The notes beneath the pieces are model-generated. The model was not told the origin of the DNA. It did no database searches and saw only the letters and a program-made list of their open reading frames with translations. The translations under genes were made by a program, and so were the position numbers. A DNA stretch of 64,000 nucleotides from Hyaloscypha bicolor E (taxonomy: Eukaryota; Ascomycota; Leotiomycetes; Helotiales; Hyaloscyphaceae). The stretch is from positions 992,001 to 1,056,000 of the forward strand of contig NW_020194560.1 in NCBI RefSeq assembly GCF_002865645.1. The letters run 5' to 3'. Below, piece after piece: positions 35,612-48,998 of the stretch; the stretch's first letter is position 1, and each line of letters opens with the position of its first letter.

Positions 35612-37109
35612 TCAAGAAGCCCTTTAATAAGATATTTAATAAATAATATAAGTAGCTAAAAGAGTTTATAATAAAAAGTTATATTAATAAGTATTAATAT
35701 ATATTAAAAAAGAGGCTAGTAGATCTTAAAAAAGAAAAGAAGTAATTTGAGGTACGAAAATAGAACTTTAAAAAGGAAAGAAATATAATAATTAAAGAAA
35801 GTATTACTTATATAAATAGGCTTAATAAGAGAATATAGCTTTTAAAAGCTATAAGAAAGAAATTTAAAATTAAAAAATAAAGTCTTACTAAAATTTATAT
35901 AAAGAATCTTAAAAAGTTAAATATAAAGATTTTTTTTTTCTTTTAGAAAATTCTTAAGATAAGGTAATTAAAAAAAAATTATTTATAAGTTTAAAGTATC
36001 TTAATAATTTTATAAAAAAAGATTTAGAAATTATAGACTTATAAGAAAAGATAAGGCTTATAATAGAGGCTTTTTAATAAAGTCTTAATTATATAACACG
36101 AAATAAGAAAGGATTTAGTAAGCTAGTTATTTAATAAAATAAAAATGAAAGCTTAATATTTATTATATAAGGAGCCTTTTAGGTAATTATATAAGAGATC
36201 CAGGATAAAGGCTCTAGATTTCTCGAGATAACTAGGCCTAATATTAATAAAAGCTCTTTATAGTTTATTAAAAATAAGGGAAAAATATATAAGTAATAAA
36301 AAACTAACTAAATTTCCTAATATTATTAAATTAGTTATATTAAGAATCTTATTACTTTAGTAACTAATTAAATTAGAAATATAAAAAGTAATATTTACTT
36401 ATTTCTAATTAACTAATTTCTAGTTAATTTTAAGAATCTAGAAATTATATAATTATATATTTTTCTCTTCTAGCTATATAATATCTCAAAAAATAGATAT
36501 TATATATCTGCTATAATAAAGGGCTTTATTATTAACCTAATTAGATAAGATATAATACTAGCTATTTATATAGCTATTTTATAAGTAATTTAAATAAGCT
36601 TTAATATTCTCGGATTTCTATATATAACCTAGTCTATAAACTAAAATAGTTCTATATCTAGTAATATTATAATTTAATTTTTAATATAAAAATAATTACC
36701 TTATTTTAATATATTTAAATATATTAGGTTTAGTTTTTTTAATAATATTATTATTAAATTATTATTTCCTAAAAATACTAAATAATACTTTTCCCTAAAA
36801 AATATATATCTTTAATAAATAGTAAAAGTAAATATGGAATTTAATAATATAATTATCTTATACTAGTATTTTTCTTTTTTTTTTATAAAAATATAACTTT
36901 ATTTTATTTTTATTTTAAAACTTTTATTTTTCTTTTATATTTTTTTAATTTTATTATTAATACTAAGAGCTAGTATTTTATTATCCTTTACTAATATCTT
37001 TATTAATACCTCTATTAATACTAAGAACTAGTATCTAATTACCTATAATCTTTTTTTTCTTTTTCAAATTCCTTTTTCTTTAACTTTTTTTTTTAGACTT
37101 CTTTTTCTT

Positions 37110-37240
37110 TAATTTCTTCTTTTTTAAATTTCTTCTTTTTTAAATTTCTTCTTTTTTAAATTTCTTCTTTTTTAAATTTCTTCTTTTTTAAATTTCTTCT
37201 TTTTTAAATTTCTTCTTTTTTAAATTTCTTCTTTTTTAAA
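37110..37240. repeat. 16-bp tandem array AAATTTCTTCTTTTTT, about 8 copies
   Basis: Nearly identical 16-bp units back to back with no spacers. It is the expansion of a polypyrimidine stretch; on the minus strand the unit is Lys/Glu-rich. It is not a CRISPR array, since it has no unique spacers. Confidence 0.8.
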
Positions 37241-40200
37241 CTTCTCATTTTTTAATTCCTTTATTAATAATACTAAAAGCTAGTACCTAATTACTATTTC
37301 CAGATTACTTTTATCCGAAACTTTTATATTATAAGTCTTTAACTTACTTATTTCTTAAAAAGCTGAATTTTAGATTTCTTTTTTCTTTTTCTAATATCTT
37401 TTATATCTTTAGGCCCTTTAGAAATATTTTCTCTCAAACTTCTAAAAAAAGACTAACTTTTATTTAAATTTCTCTAAACTTTAATACCTTCTTTTCTTTT
37501 CTAATATCTTTTTTCTTTCTTTAATACTTATAAAAGTTTTCGGGCTATTACTAAGTATCTTTATTTTTTATCTTAGAATATATACTAACTTATTCTTATA
37601 AGAAATAGCCTTTCTCTCTCTAATCTTAACTTCTTTAATATATACTTCTTATTTTTAGGCTATTTAGATATTTCCCTATTTTCTTTTATAAAATATATAT
37701 TAACTTATTTTTTAGTTTCTTTTATCTTATTTTCCTTACCTTACTTTCTCTTTAATATTACTATATATATACCTAGTTAGTACTAGTTCTTATAACCTAT
37801 AATTAGGCTTTCTATTTATTAAATATCCGAATATTTTATTTTATTTTTACTTTATATATTTTATTTTATATATTTTACTTTTCTTTTATTATAAATTAGA
37901 ACTCAAATAGTATTTATTTTAAATACTTATACTCTCGGGTATATAAGACTTTTATAAATCTTTTGGGATTATAAACTAGCCTATTTTAGTTCGGGGAAGC
38001 TTTCTTAAAAGTATTTCAGGAATTATAATATTTATTATAACTCTTTCTAAAAATTAATATAATATAAGTAATTCTAATTTATTCTTTCTCTATAAAGCAA
38101 ACCGCTATCCTAAATTCATATAAAAGTTCTAATTATCTCTCGAATTAAAGTATAAGTACTTTTTATTTCTATTAAATTAGATATAAAAAATAGTAAATAT
38201 TTTTAGGCTAGATTATAATACTAGTTAAGTACTAAGATTTCTTATATCTTATAAGATATTATTTATAGTTCTAGATATATTATATTTAATAGGGCTTTTA
38301 TATCTAATTACCTTATATTATAGTAAAATATATAGTATTATAATTAGAAAAGTTCTATTTTATAATCTTATTTATTATTTATAGATTTTCTAGCTAATAA
38401 ATCTTAGCTAATAGCTAAGAAACTTATTAGCTACTTTATCTAAAACCTCTAGAAGCAAGAAGTTATTTTAATAAAAACTTAATATTAAAAATAAGTTTAA
38501 CTAATTAATTTAAATAAGGAGTTTGTAATAAAAGTCTTTATATATAAATAATTTTATATAATAAATTCAAGTTCCTATCTCTAATTATATAAATAAGCTA
38601 TATAAGAAACTTTTTCTAGCTTATTAAAGTAGTTCCTATTTCTAGTTATATGAATTATAATATAAAATAAACTTAAAATTTTCTAGCTTATTAGAGCTTA
38701 AGTTATTTTTAGAAAAATTAGTAAGCTTTTCTAAATAAACTTATTAAGGCCTTAGTTTTTAATAATATTAGTTTAGCCTTTTTACTTTTTTCTTAAATAA
38801 TAGTTCGGCTTTTAGGAATTATATATAAATATTAATGAAATAAATATAGAAATATATTATATATATTTTTTAAATAAATTAGAATAAAATTTATAGAATT
38901 CCCGTAATATTTATATTAAATTTATAATACTAGCTAGTAAAAACTTTAATAACCTTAATAAAACTTGAATTATAAGCCTAGTTCTTAGATTTCTCGCTTA
39001 ATTTCAAGATTAAGTAGTTTATAATAAATTACTTATTATAAAATATATTATACTTTTTTCCTAAAAAGTATTAGGTATTAGTAATAGTTCAGATATTCTA
39101 AAGCCCTTAAGACTTTTTATAAGTTTCCGGCTTTAGGGTATTTTTATAGCTAGCTAATTCTATAAAGTTATATAATTATATAATTCCTTATACTAATTTA
39201 AAGGAATTATATCTTTATATATAGCTATAATATTACCTTTAAAAAGCTTAATATAAATAAACTTTTATAGCCTAAATATTAGTTATTAAATAAGTTATCT
39301 AAGATTCCCTTATTCTCTAAATTCCTTAAATTATTCTTATATTATTTCTTATTATTTATAAAAATCTTATTATTAAGATTATTTTCTTTAATATTTCCTA
39401 GTTCTTAATTTGCTATAATTATATTTTCTAGTCTTTATTTCGCTTTTTAAACTGCCTCTAATTACTTATTTCTCTTATAAGAAAGCTTAATATTAAATAA
39501 AAGCTTTCTAATTCTTTTCTTATAAAATTTAAGGATATAATAAAGGAATTAATATACCCTAATATAGTCTTAATCTAGTCCTATTTTAAGCTTATTTATA
39601 GAATATATAATACTAGTATTTTTAAGAAAAGTTATATAAAGCTCTTTAATTTTAGGGATTTAATATATTATATAATTATATCTTATAATTTTTTCTTTAA
39701 GTTTAGAAAGTAATTACTTAATTATTTTTATTAGAGAAATACTATAATAATAAACTTTCTAGTAATAATTATATAGCTTTTCTAGAACTTTAGGTTAGAG
39801 ATAATTAGCTCTTATTTACTAAGAATAGATTAGACTAATATTATAAAAAAGAATAAAGTTATTAATTTATTAGTAAAGAATATTTATATAAATAAATTAA
39901 ATAATAATTAGGTTATAGTAAAACTTTCTATTAAAAATACTTATATTATAAAAAGATTTAAAGAACTATTTCTAGATTTCTATAAGCTTATTAGCTAAGG
40001 TATTTTATTATATTTTAATATACTAATTCTTTATTAAGGGCCTATAAGTAAAGGCCCTTTTCTATAATAAATTATAATTCTTTACTAATTACTAGAGCTC
40101 GACTTATATAATTATTATAAGTAATATCTCCTAGCCTTTATTAGCTTATTACTTTTTTGAAAAATAGTCTTATTTCTTAATATAAAAGAAATAGAACTTT

Positions 40201-43200
40201 AGAATAATAATCTATATATAATTTAATATATTAATAAAAATACTAATTATTATTTAAAAATATATATTAATAATATTATAGATCTGGAAGCTATAATAAG
40301 ATAACTTATTATATCTATTTATAAACTAATATTAATCTGGCCTTTTTATAATAAATCTTCTATATTTCTAATTTTTATATTTATTTTATATTTTTATTTC
40401 TACTTTATTTAATATTCTAAATATTTACTATATCTTTTTATAAAATATAAATTTACTAGTATTTTTTTAGACCTAATAATATATTCTCTTATAACTATAC
40501 CGGATTAATTAATTACTTTTTAGTTTCTTGAAAATAAATTCTTTAGCTTTTTTAAAGATATTAATATACTCGGTATTAAATTAATTTTATTTTAGCTAAA
40601 GCTTATAATAATAGCGAATTATTTTTAGAATATATATATTAAGCCTAGAATAATTGAGTTTATAATTAAAGATCTAAAGTATATATTTAGATAAATAGTT
40701 CTAATACTAGAAATAATATATTATCTTAACTAGTTTCTTATTATAGAGATATCTCTTAAGCTTGACTTATTATTAATCTAAAGAGAATTTAGTATTTTAT
40801 TATTATAGTTAGGTAATATAGCTAGTTTTACTAATATTAAATTCTTCTAATTATAAGATATATCTAATATTCTAAAAAAAAATTTCTTAAATATAATAAA
40901 GTTCTTTAATTTAAGTTTAATACCGTTTGTATAATTAAGAATTAATTCTATTAATTATAAGGTTTCTACTAATTTTACCTATTTCCCTAAAAATAGATAA
41001 GGTATACTAATAAGTAAATTTTAGTAAAATACAAGTTATTTATATAGAATTACTATATAAATTAATTTCTACGGATCTATATAGTACTATAAAGGTACTT
41101 AATTGAATTAATTATTAATAGATAATAATATATAGCTCTTAGTCTTATAAAAGTATATTAACTTAGCTATCTAATACCTATATTACTACTCTATAATACA
41201 TTTCTCCTCTTATTAGTCCTTGATTCTCCTTATTATTATATATATAGTAATTCCCTATTAATAAGTACTTATTAATGCTTTACCTTCTCCTAAATAAGGA
41301 ATTAAGCCCTTTCTATAATATATAGCCTAGTATTTCCCTTGAGAATTATTCTATAATATATAAGTATATATCGATTTCCTTTCTTAATCTTATATCTAGC
41401 CTTATAAGCCTCCTCTACTCTTCTTTTATTTAGCTTTTCTCTCTTAAGAACTCTATCTAAAACCATAATATTTAGGGCCTTATTTTATTTATTTATAATA
41501 CGAGTAATACTTGGTATAAGGGTAATTATATCTTTAATTATAGACGAGATTTAATAGTTAATATAATTACTATATAATTAAATTATAACTAGTAATTTAT
41601 CTAGTATTTTATAGTTTTCTAGTCTATCTCTTAATTAGATAAAAGAAATTCAGGCTCGGGAGTTCTGAATTAATTAGGATTAAAGGCCCTGAAATATAAT
41701 ACTTCTATTTTCTCTATTTTATTAAGGATAATTAATAGATTAAATAGCTATAGCCCCGCTTTTACCTAAGTATATTAAATTATATTCTTCTTTTTCATAT
41801 AAATAGAGATCTCGTTATAAGTATTAAGGAAATTGTTTTTTATATAAAGAGCCCTACTATATTAAATTTATTTTATAAGAATATTTTAATAGTATTACTT
41901 TATAGGCTAGAAGAAACCCATATTATATAATTAAAGCAAGTATATAGAATAAGGAATTAGCTTGAATAGAAGGATCTTATAGTCCTAGTAATAATTAATA
42001 AACTTATAAATAAGATAGGAACTATAGTTATCTATTACTAGTATTCTTTATTTCCTATTATACTTAATCCTATAGTATATCTTCTTTCTAGAACGAGTTA
42101 CTAATTCAAAGTATTCTAGCTAATTAATAGCTAATTAGTTATTTATAAACCCAGTACTAGTCTCTATATTTATTATAAAAAGAATATTATTATTAATATT
42201 ATTATTAAACTTATATTTCAAAAGAATAAGGCCAGGAAATATAAGTATTATAAGTACTATATTACTAGTAGTATTTATAGCCTCTAAACCAGTTATTAAT
42301 TCTCTTATATCTAGATTAGATATATAAACTATAGTAATATTAGGAAACGTAAAGATAATATATTCTTTTAAAGATCTAATCTATTATCTCGTCTTATTGA
42401 AATTCTAGTAATTCTCTAGCTTAATCTCATACTTATTTCTTGTTTTTTTAAATCTCCAAAAGTATTTATAAATCTCCTTAATTTTATAAGTTACTTTCTA
42501 TTTAGTAGCTAGGGATTTTGATTTCTTCTTCTTTAGGAAATCTGGATTTCGTTTTATCTATTATATTAACTAAGGCTTTAATATAGGCTTCTTTTTTATA
42601 ATATAATAAATACTATTAGCTATTACTTTAATATAGTATCTCTCTGAGGGATCTCCTGTAATAATATACTACTTATAATATTACCTTAAAAATTAGTTCT
42701 CCTCTTCTATAAGCTTCTTATTCTGCCTCTTCTTTATTTGGTTTATAGGTCTTCTATAGGAGCGGGTAATTAAAAGATTATAATTAATATAATAGTATTT
42801 TATAGCTTATAGAAAGGTATTAATTTGACTTATATAAATAGCTTTAATAGCTTATTATAATTGTTTCTTAATACCTATAGAAGAAATAGGCATTTTGAAT
42901 TAAATCTATTATAGAGAAATGAGTTAAAGTTACTTTATAGTAATAATTCAGGCAATTCCTATATAAATAACTTGTATTTTACTAAAATTTGCTTTTGGGT
43001 ATATCTTATTTATTTTTAGGGAAATAAGTAAAATTAGTAGAAATCTCGTAATTAGCTCTTATAATATAATATAGTTTATAAGTTATAATAATAATAATTT
43101 GAAATAAAAAATAAAAAATAAAAGAAAATATATAATTCTTTAAATATTAGTTTATATTAGTATAAATATTTTACTTTTATATAGAAATAGCTTTATAATT

Positions 43201-44916
43201 TAGGGTTCTAAATATAGTCTTGTTTTTATATTATATTATCTAGATATATTATATCTAGATTATTAAATAATACTAATATTTTTATTCTTATATATAAAGA
43301 AAGCTTATTTTTAGTATTATATAACTATATAATTCCCTAAATCCGAGATACTAATATAAAATTTAGAGAAAATAACTTACTATTTATATAATTTTAAAGT
43401 TATTTAGGCTTTTTAATTTAATCTTATACTTTTTAGGCCTAACTAGGAACTCTTTATTTATATTCTAGTATTATACTAGTAGTAAAGCTATAACTATAGC
43501 TTATCTAACTTACCTATTTAGTTCCGGAATTATATCTTATAATTCCCTATTATAAAAGTAGTATTAGTATAATAAATACTATTATTTATAAAATTAATTC
43601 TATTTTCTAATTAGTTTATTAATTTTAATTTTATTTCTATTTGCGAATTTATTATTACTTTATAAGATAAAGAACTTGGAAAAATTAATTCGATTTCCTG
43701 AATTATTTATAAATTCGTTCTTTTATATTTTTTAGGCCTTTATAATATAAAAATAACTCTGAATTTATAATTACTTTTCGGGAAAAGAATATTATAAAAA
43801 GGCCTTCTTTTTCTTCTAATTAAGCCTCTTTTTCTTAACTATAATATTATACTTAATCTCTTTTTTATTTCTTTTTTTCTTTTTTTAAATATTATTTAAG
43901 CTTTTTTTCTTATTATAAAGTAAATATAATTCTTTATTATATTATTAAAAAAGTTCTTAAAAGAAGAAAAAAGACATAATATATATAATATTAATAATAT
44001 TAATAACCTATATTTATTTAGTAAAAATAAGTAATATAATATAGCTCGAGTATAAAGGCTTTAAGCCTCAAGAAATTATAAAGAAATAGTAAGTTATATT
44101 TTTCCTATATAAAAGGCTAGAATATAATACTAATTAAATATTAGAATAATAATTTATTAAATCTATTAAACTTTCTCTTTTTCTCAAATACCTTATAATC
44201 TTTTCTTATTATTACTAATAAATAGTTTTATCTCGAGCTTTTTAATGTTTCTAATAAGATAATACAAGTTATAAAAAATATTTATAAAATACTAGAAATT
44301 TAAGATATAAAGTTTTATTTTAGAAAAAAGCTAGTTAACTTAAATAATTCAAAGATTATAGTAAACCTAGAGGCAGTATATAATTAAACTCAAGGCTATT
44401 TAGTATTTATATCTTATATTAATTATATGAAAAAGAACTCTAAAGGCCTATAATAGAAATATATATCTTATATTACCTTAATATAATACTAAAAGATCTA
44501 GCTTCTCTCAAATTAGCCTCTATAAAACCTTAACTTTTAAAACTATAAATATTCTCGAAATGAAGTAATAAAGTAAAGAGACTAATAAAGAGAAAGGAAG
44601 AAAGAAAGAAAGAGGATAAAAATAAGAATAAAGAAAATAATAGAGATAGAGATATTTCGAGTATTATAGGAGATAATAGTAAGGATAATAATAGTAAGGA
44701 AGATATATTTTATAATCTATAAAATCTACTATATAAATTATATAAGTTAAAAACAGATTAATAATAATTAAAAAAGAAAAGTAGAGATAGGAGTAAAAAT
44801 AAAGAAAGTACTAGAGATATTATAATAAAGATAAATACAAATATTAGTATATTTAGTAACTGCAAATAGCTTTATTTTGGCTACCTTTATATAAGTTATA
44901 TATACGAGTATAATAG

Positions 44917-45046
44917 TGGTTGCGCCCGCAGAATACGGTATTTTGGTTACAGGCGATTTTTGGTAGGGTGCACATGTGCCACAAATCAGATATTGAAAAC
45001 CGGATTCGAAAATCGCTTGATCACTTGATCCTTACGGCTTTCCGTA
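44917..45046 (-). repeat. Right 130-bp terminal inverted repeat
   Basis: Ends ...GCTTTCCGTA, complementary to the left repeat at 20154, followed by TGTTTG. It is less RIPed than the left copy. It ends 106 bp before the RTG2-like start codon. Confidence 0.8.
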
Positions 45047-45152
45047 TGTTTGTCATGTTTGCACGTGGGGCAAATCGCGGAGCAACTTTTTTCCAGCTTC
45101 AACTCCCTCCTCTTCACTGCAGCCCCATCGCTCTCGATCGATATATCACAAC

Positions 45153-46929
45153 ATGGCGGAAACAATGGAGTCCGTTATAACAATCCACAATTTCAGCGCG
45201 AAAATGTCCACATTTGACCCCAATCACATTGAGAACCATCTCTACGGCCTCGTTGACATGGGAAGGTATTCCCCCATGCCTGCGTGTTCTCGAACCTCCC
45301 GCTCTAATGCACCCAAGTAACGGCATCCGCTTCTCGATATCTGACCTCTCCCCTCCCCGAAGCCGTCTGCTGCACTGCGTCTATCGCGAAAGAGCTGGCA
45401 TTTCCCTCTATGATGCACTGCATGAATCCATGCCAGGCTCGCTGCCCTTCCACTTCTCGAAGCATACCATCACACAAGTTGCAGACACGCTGGGGAGATT
45501 CAAGGGCATATGTGATAGCTACGGGGTACACAAAGATCATATTAGTGTCTTTGCCACGGAGGCTATGCGGACGGCAAACAACAGAGACGAGATGCTGCGG
45601 GCCATCAAAACATCAAGCGGGCTGACAGTTGACATCTTGAATCCTGGCATGGAAAGTCTGTTCGGAGCAATGGGTGCTAGAAGTGGGTTCACACAAGTAA
45701 ACGGGCTATTCATGGACCTTGGAGGCGGCAGCGTACAAATGACATACGTCAACTCGGCCGCCGGAGCTGGCTACGATGTGTTAGCGGCTGAGGCTGCGAG
45801 AAGCATGCCATTTGGAGCTGCTAAGCTCACGGCTGCTTTAAGCACGCAAGACACCGCTCAAGCTGCCAAGACGGAGCTCAGGAGCAGCATGAAGGATACT
45901 TTTGAAGGTCTGAAGGACAAATTTACGCTACTGAAGGAGCAGGAGAATGACGACGGTGTGACGATATACTTCTGTGGTGGAGGCTTCCGTGGATATGGAA
46001 GCATGCTCATGCATACTGATCCAATTCAACCATATCCCATACCAGCAATAGGCGGCTACGTTGTACCCGGATACAGGTTCGTCAAGTGGAGGGAGATGCT
46101 ACATGCGAACAATTATGAGGAGGGGAAGATCTATGGGATGTCGAAACGAAGGAGGGAACAATTTCCCGCGATTGTGACCGTCGTCCAGTCTTTGGTTGAA
46201 GCCATTCCAAAGATCAAAGAAGTCGTTTTCTGCAGTGGCGGGAATCGAGAAGGTGTTCTGTTCATGAAGCTCCCACCAGAAATCCGAGAGTCAAGTCCAC
46301 TTCCTCTACTTCCTGCGGGATCTCCGAACCAGAAGAAGGAAGTCGTCGATTCCATTGCCGCGTGTATCACTTCCGCATTGCCAAAAGATTATCCTGCGAT
46401 CTTCTCAGCAGAACTACTCAATTACGTCGCAAAGAATATCTGGCAGAACATGGGTGATCCTGATGATGCCAACTCAGCCAAAGCTCTTCATAACCCCATC
46501 TCTGGCCAACTGGCTGGCCTCCCCGGGATGACACACCAAATTAGAGGCACTCTGGCTCTGACAATGTGCGCTCGCTGGGGAATGGCGCCAGGCCCGGCCG
46601 ACAAGAAACTGTATGAGAATCTCCAAGCTTTGATAGGACCAGAGATGTGCTGGTGGTGCGACTACATTGGCACCGTGGCGGGGCTTCTGGCTACCTTGAC
46701 CCCTGCCTTCCCTTCAAGCGAGAATGCTCTAGGCAAAATGGTGAAGTTTGAGACTTGGACGGGTCATGGTTTGGGGAAGAAGGGCCATAAAGTTGGCATT
46801 AGGTTGAAGATTTTCTTGAGTGAACATGCGCGCCGTGGTATTCGTGCTGGTGATTTAGAAGGAATGTTTGGGAGAGTGGGCAAAGGATTGCCTCTGGAGT
46901 GGAAGGTTGAGGCTGAGGTTGAGAACTGA
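45153..46929 (+). CDS. RTG2: Ppx/GppA-family protein, RTG2-like retrograde regulator, 574 aa
   Basis: Exons 45153-45265 and 45318-46929, with a 52-bp intron that joins VDMG to SNGIRFS and restores the phosphate-binding motif of the actin-like ATPase fold. The N-terminal domain continues with EAMRTANNRDE and the second nucleotide motif DLGGGSVQM (about residues 180-190). A helical C-terminal domain follows, as in fungal Ppx/GppA proteins. Family members hydrolyse polyphosphate or (p)ppGpp, or in yeast Rtg2 signal mitochondrial dysfunction. Fungal proteins of this length are normally called Rtg2-like. Intact, with no odd residues noted. Its upstream region now lies against the 24.9-kb composite element. 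Confidence 0.85.
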
Positions 46930-47073
46930 ATGATCGCGATTTGCATAACATTGATACCCTAGATACGGATTCATGAATACACGCCTCTCATTGGCTCTTA
47001 ATTCTTTCACGCTGCACCCATTTGCCAGGGAGGATGATCAAAGCACATCGATTATTACTTTATTCAACATTAT

Positions 47074-48998
47074 CTAGTTCGAATACGTAACACTATACGC
47101 CTTGAAGTAAGAAGCATCGCCAGCAATCTGCACATTCCCACTGCCATCAACAGTAACGTACTTCCCATTCTCCTTCTTCAACGCATACCCTTCGCCCGCC
47201 AAAAATTCAACAGTGTAAATCTCCGCCCCACTCGCACTATTAATCAGCCCCGTATGCGCCCCAATATATCTCCCATCCCTGGCACTACTGATCGTAAACT
47301 CACTTCCCGCGGTAGCCAACGCGTGCACCACCCATCTCTGCGCCAAATCACTATGCGCACTCGACGCCTTAGTCGCGGTAAAATCCCTCGCCGGTTTCCC
47401 GGCATTCGTAAGAGCATACCCTCCAAACTCGAAAACGATGTATCGACCCTCGGTCAACGCGCCCCTCATCTCCTTGAAACCCGGCTCACTGAAACTGCCC
47501 ACCTTATCGGGTGCAACCTGAGAGGCATACGGCACTTGCGGTCTCGTGACAGCGTACAGAGACTCGCAGTAACTGCTCCCGTCGTACACACCGTCCGCAG
47601 TCATATGCGGCACCGGAGCATCTGGTAAGTCCGGAATCGAGAAATCCGGATTTGCGAAATCGAAAGCGTTGAGTAGAGGAGACATGTTGTTCCGTCTCCA
47701 CGGCACCATTTGATTGGTAACTACGTTCTTTCCCTTAGCAGCAAGCCAGTTCTCAATAAACAGGATCTGAGAGTTGTGGTCCGCGTGCTCGGTGAAGACG
47801 TGTCCGCCTCTCGTCCAAGGAGACACGATGTAAAACGGTAATCTGAACCCAGGCCCAGAATAGGTATACCCTGCGAGGTTATACGGGTCGTTGAGCCATT
47901 CCCCTGCGGTGCCGGACGGGGAGTGGAAGGGCGTAACGTGGTCGCCCCATCCGCCTGTCTCGTCGTAGGAGATGATGAGCGCGGTCTTGGCGTAGCCTGC
48001 CCCTTGAGTGACAGCGTCGACGATCTTCTTTTGCAGCCAGGCGCCATCGCGCGGTGAGTAGGGCGGATGCTCGGACAGCTCGGCGGGGCCAATGATGTAT
48101 GAGATTGCAGGGAGCGTCCCGTTCTTTGCTTGAGCGTAGAAATCATCGAGACTCTGTCCTACCATGCCCTTTGTGCTGAGCGGGGACCCTGTCAACGCTT
48201 CTTGGAACTGCCCAAACCAGGCTAAGGGGTTGTCGTCAAAGTTATCGGCGTCTTGGTAGATGGACCAAGAGACGCCGGCATCTTGGTAGAACTCGGCGGT
48301 GGTTTTCCAGGTCAAGGGGTAGCAGTTAAAATCGTTGGCTTCGCAACCTGGAGTCTCGTTGTTATCGATATATGGGTATCCGCCTTCGGATTTTGTTTGG
48401 GGAGAACCGGGGACATTGATGCTGCCAGAGGCCCAGGTCACGCGGTTGGGGTTCGTGGATGCGATGACGGATTCTTGGTACATGTCTCCGATGGTCCAGG
48501 CATCAGCGATGGAATATTGAACTGGGATATCGCTTCGTTTGAAGTGGCCCCAAGACCAGGGGGTGTTGTTAGTTGCCCAGTGATTGTTTAGGCCGCCGTT
48601 CAGAGCAGCGTGGTTGTCCTCCCAGCCATTATTGCCGGCTACCATGCATTGGGTTGCATTGAGAAAACTTCCTCCCTCGTAGTTGAGGTACCATGGCAAA
48701 AGGTAAGATGTGTTTGTTGTGAGAGCTGAGTTGGCAGCTTGCTGCCACACTGGCTTGCCGTCTGAATTGACTTGGACATTGGGGTCAGAGAAGCCACGGA
48801 CACCAGCCATTGAGCCGAAGTAGTGGTCGAAGGCTCGATTTTCTAATAGCCGTTAGAGATGATAACGGGGCGAGGACTAGGGGACAGACCTTGCATGAAG
48901 AGGACGACATGCTCGATATCTGCAATAGACCCAGCCAACGCTGGAGAGAGGAGGGGGATCATAGCCGCGACGGCGGGAAGAGTTTTGAGGACTGCCAT
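47074..48998 (-). CDS. Secreted phospholipase C-type phosphoesterase, 625 aa
   Basis: Exons 48998-48890 and 48842-47074, with a 47-bp intron that joins LFMQE to NRAFDHYFGSM. The N-terminus MAVLKTLPAVAAMIPLLSPALAGS is a signal peptide. Family PF04185 landmarks follow: IEHVVLFMQENRAFDHYFG, SYDETGGWGDHVTPFHSP and TEHADHNSQILFIENWL, which supply metal and nucleophile residues. The C-terminal ~170 residues form an additional beta-rich region. Known members are phosphatidylcholine-hydrolysing phospholipases C or acid phosphatases. I infer extracellular phospholipid or phosphate-ester hydrolysis. Convergent with the RTG2-like gene, with 144 bp between stops. Intact. Confidence 0.88.

Larger units (their letters stand above)
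34039..44916. other. RIP-degraded right part of the composite element
   Basis: About 10.9 kb of AT-rich sequence. The plus strand is purine-rich at 34.3-36.3 kb and pyrimidine-rich at about 36.8-44.1 kb. This suggests former genes on the plus strand first and on the minus strand after, so at least two more nested elements. I could not assign a class. Tandem repeats lie at 35493-35611 and 37110-37240. No intact gene or RNA seen. Confidence 0.55.
20154..45046. mobile_element. 24.9-kb composite element bounded by 130-bp inverted repeats, heavily RIPed
   Basis: The outermost 130 bp at each end (20154-20283 and 44917-45046) are inverted repeats beginning TACGGAAAGC and running through AAGCGATTTTCGAATCCGG and GTAACCAAAATACCG. 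TGTTTG is directly repeated outside. The TACGG end and 6-bp duplication match the rules of the independent 5.2-kb transposon at 2967-8141, so the frame is probably a non-autonomous or gutted member of the same kind (inference). The interior is AT-rich RIPed sequence with nested LTR elements. No intact gene remains inside. Confidence 0.7.

Noticed and set aside
37110..37240. Possible CRISPR-like array
   Set aside because: Units are contiguous 16-mers without spacers in a fungal RIP island; a plain tandem repeat.
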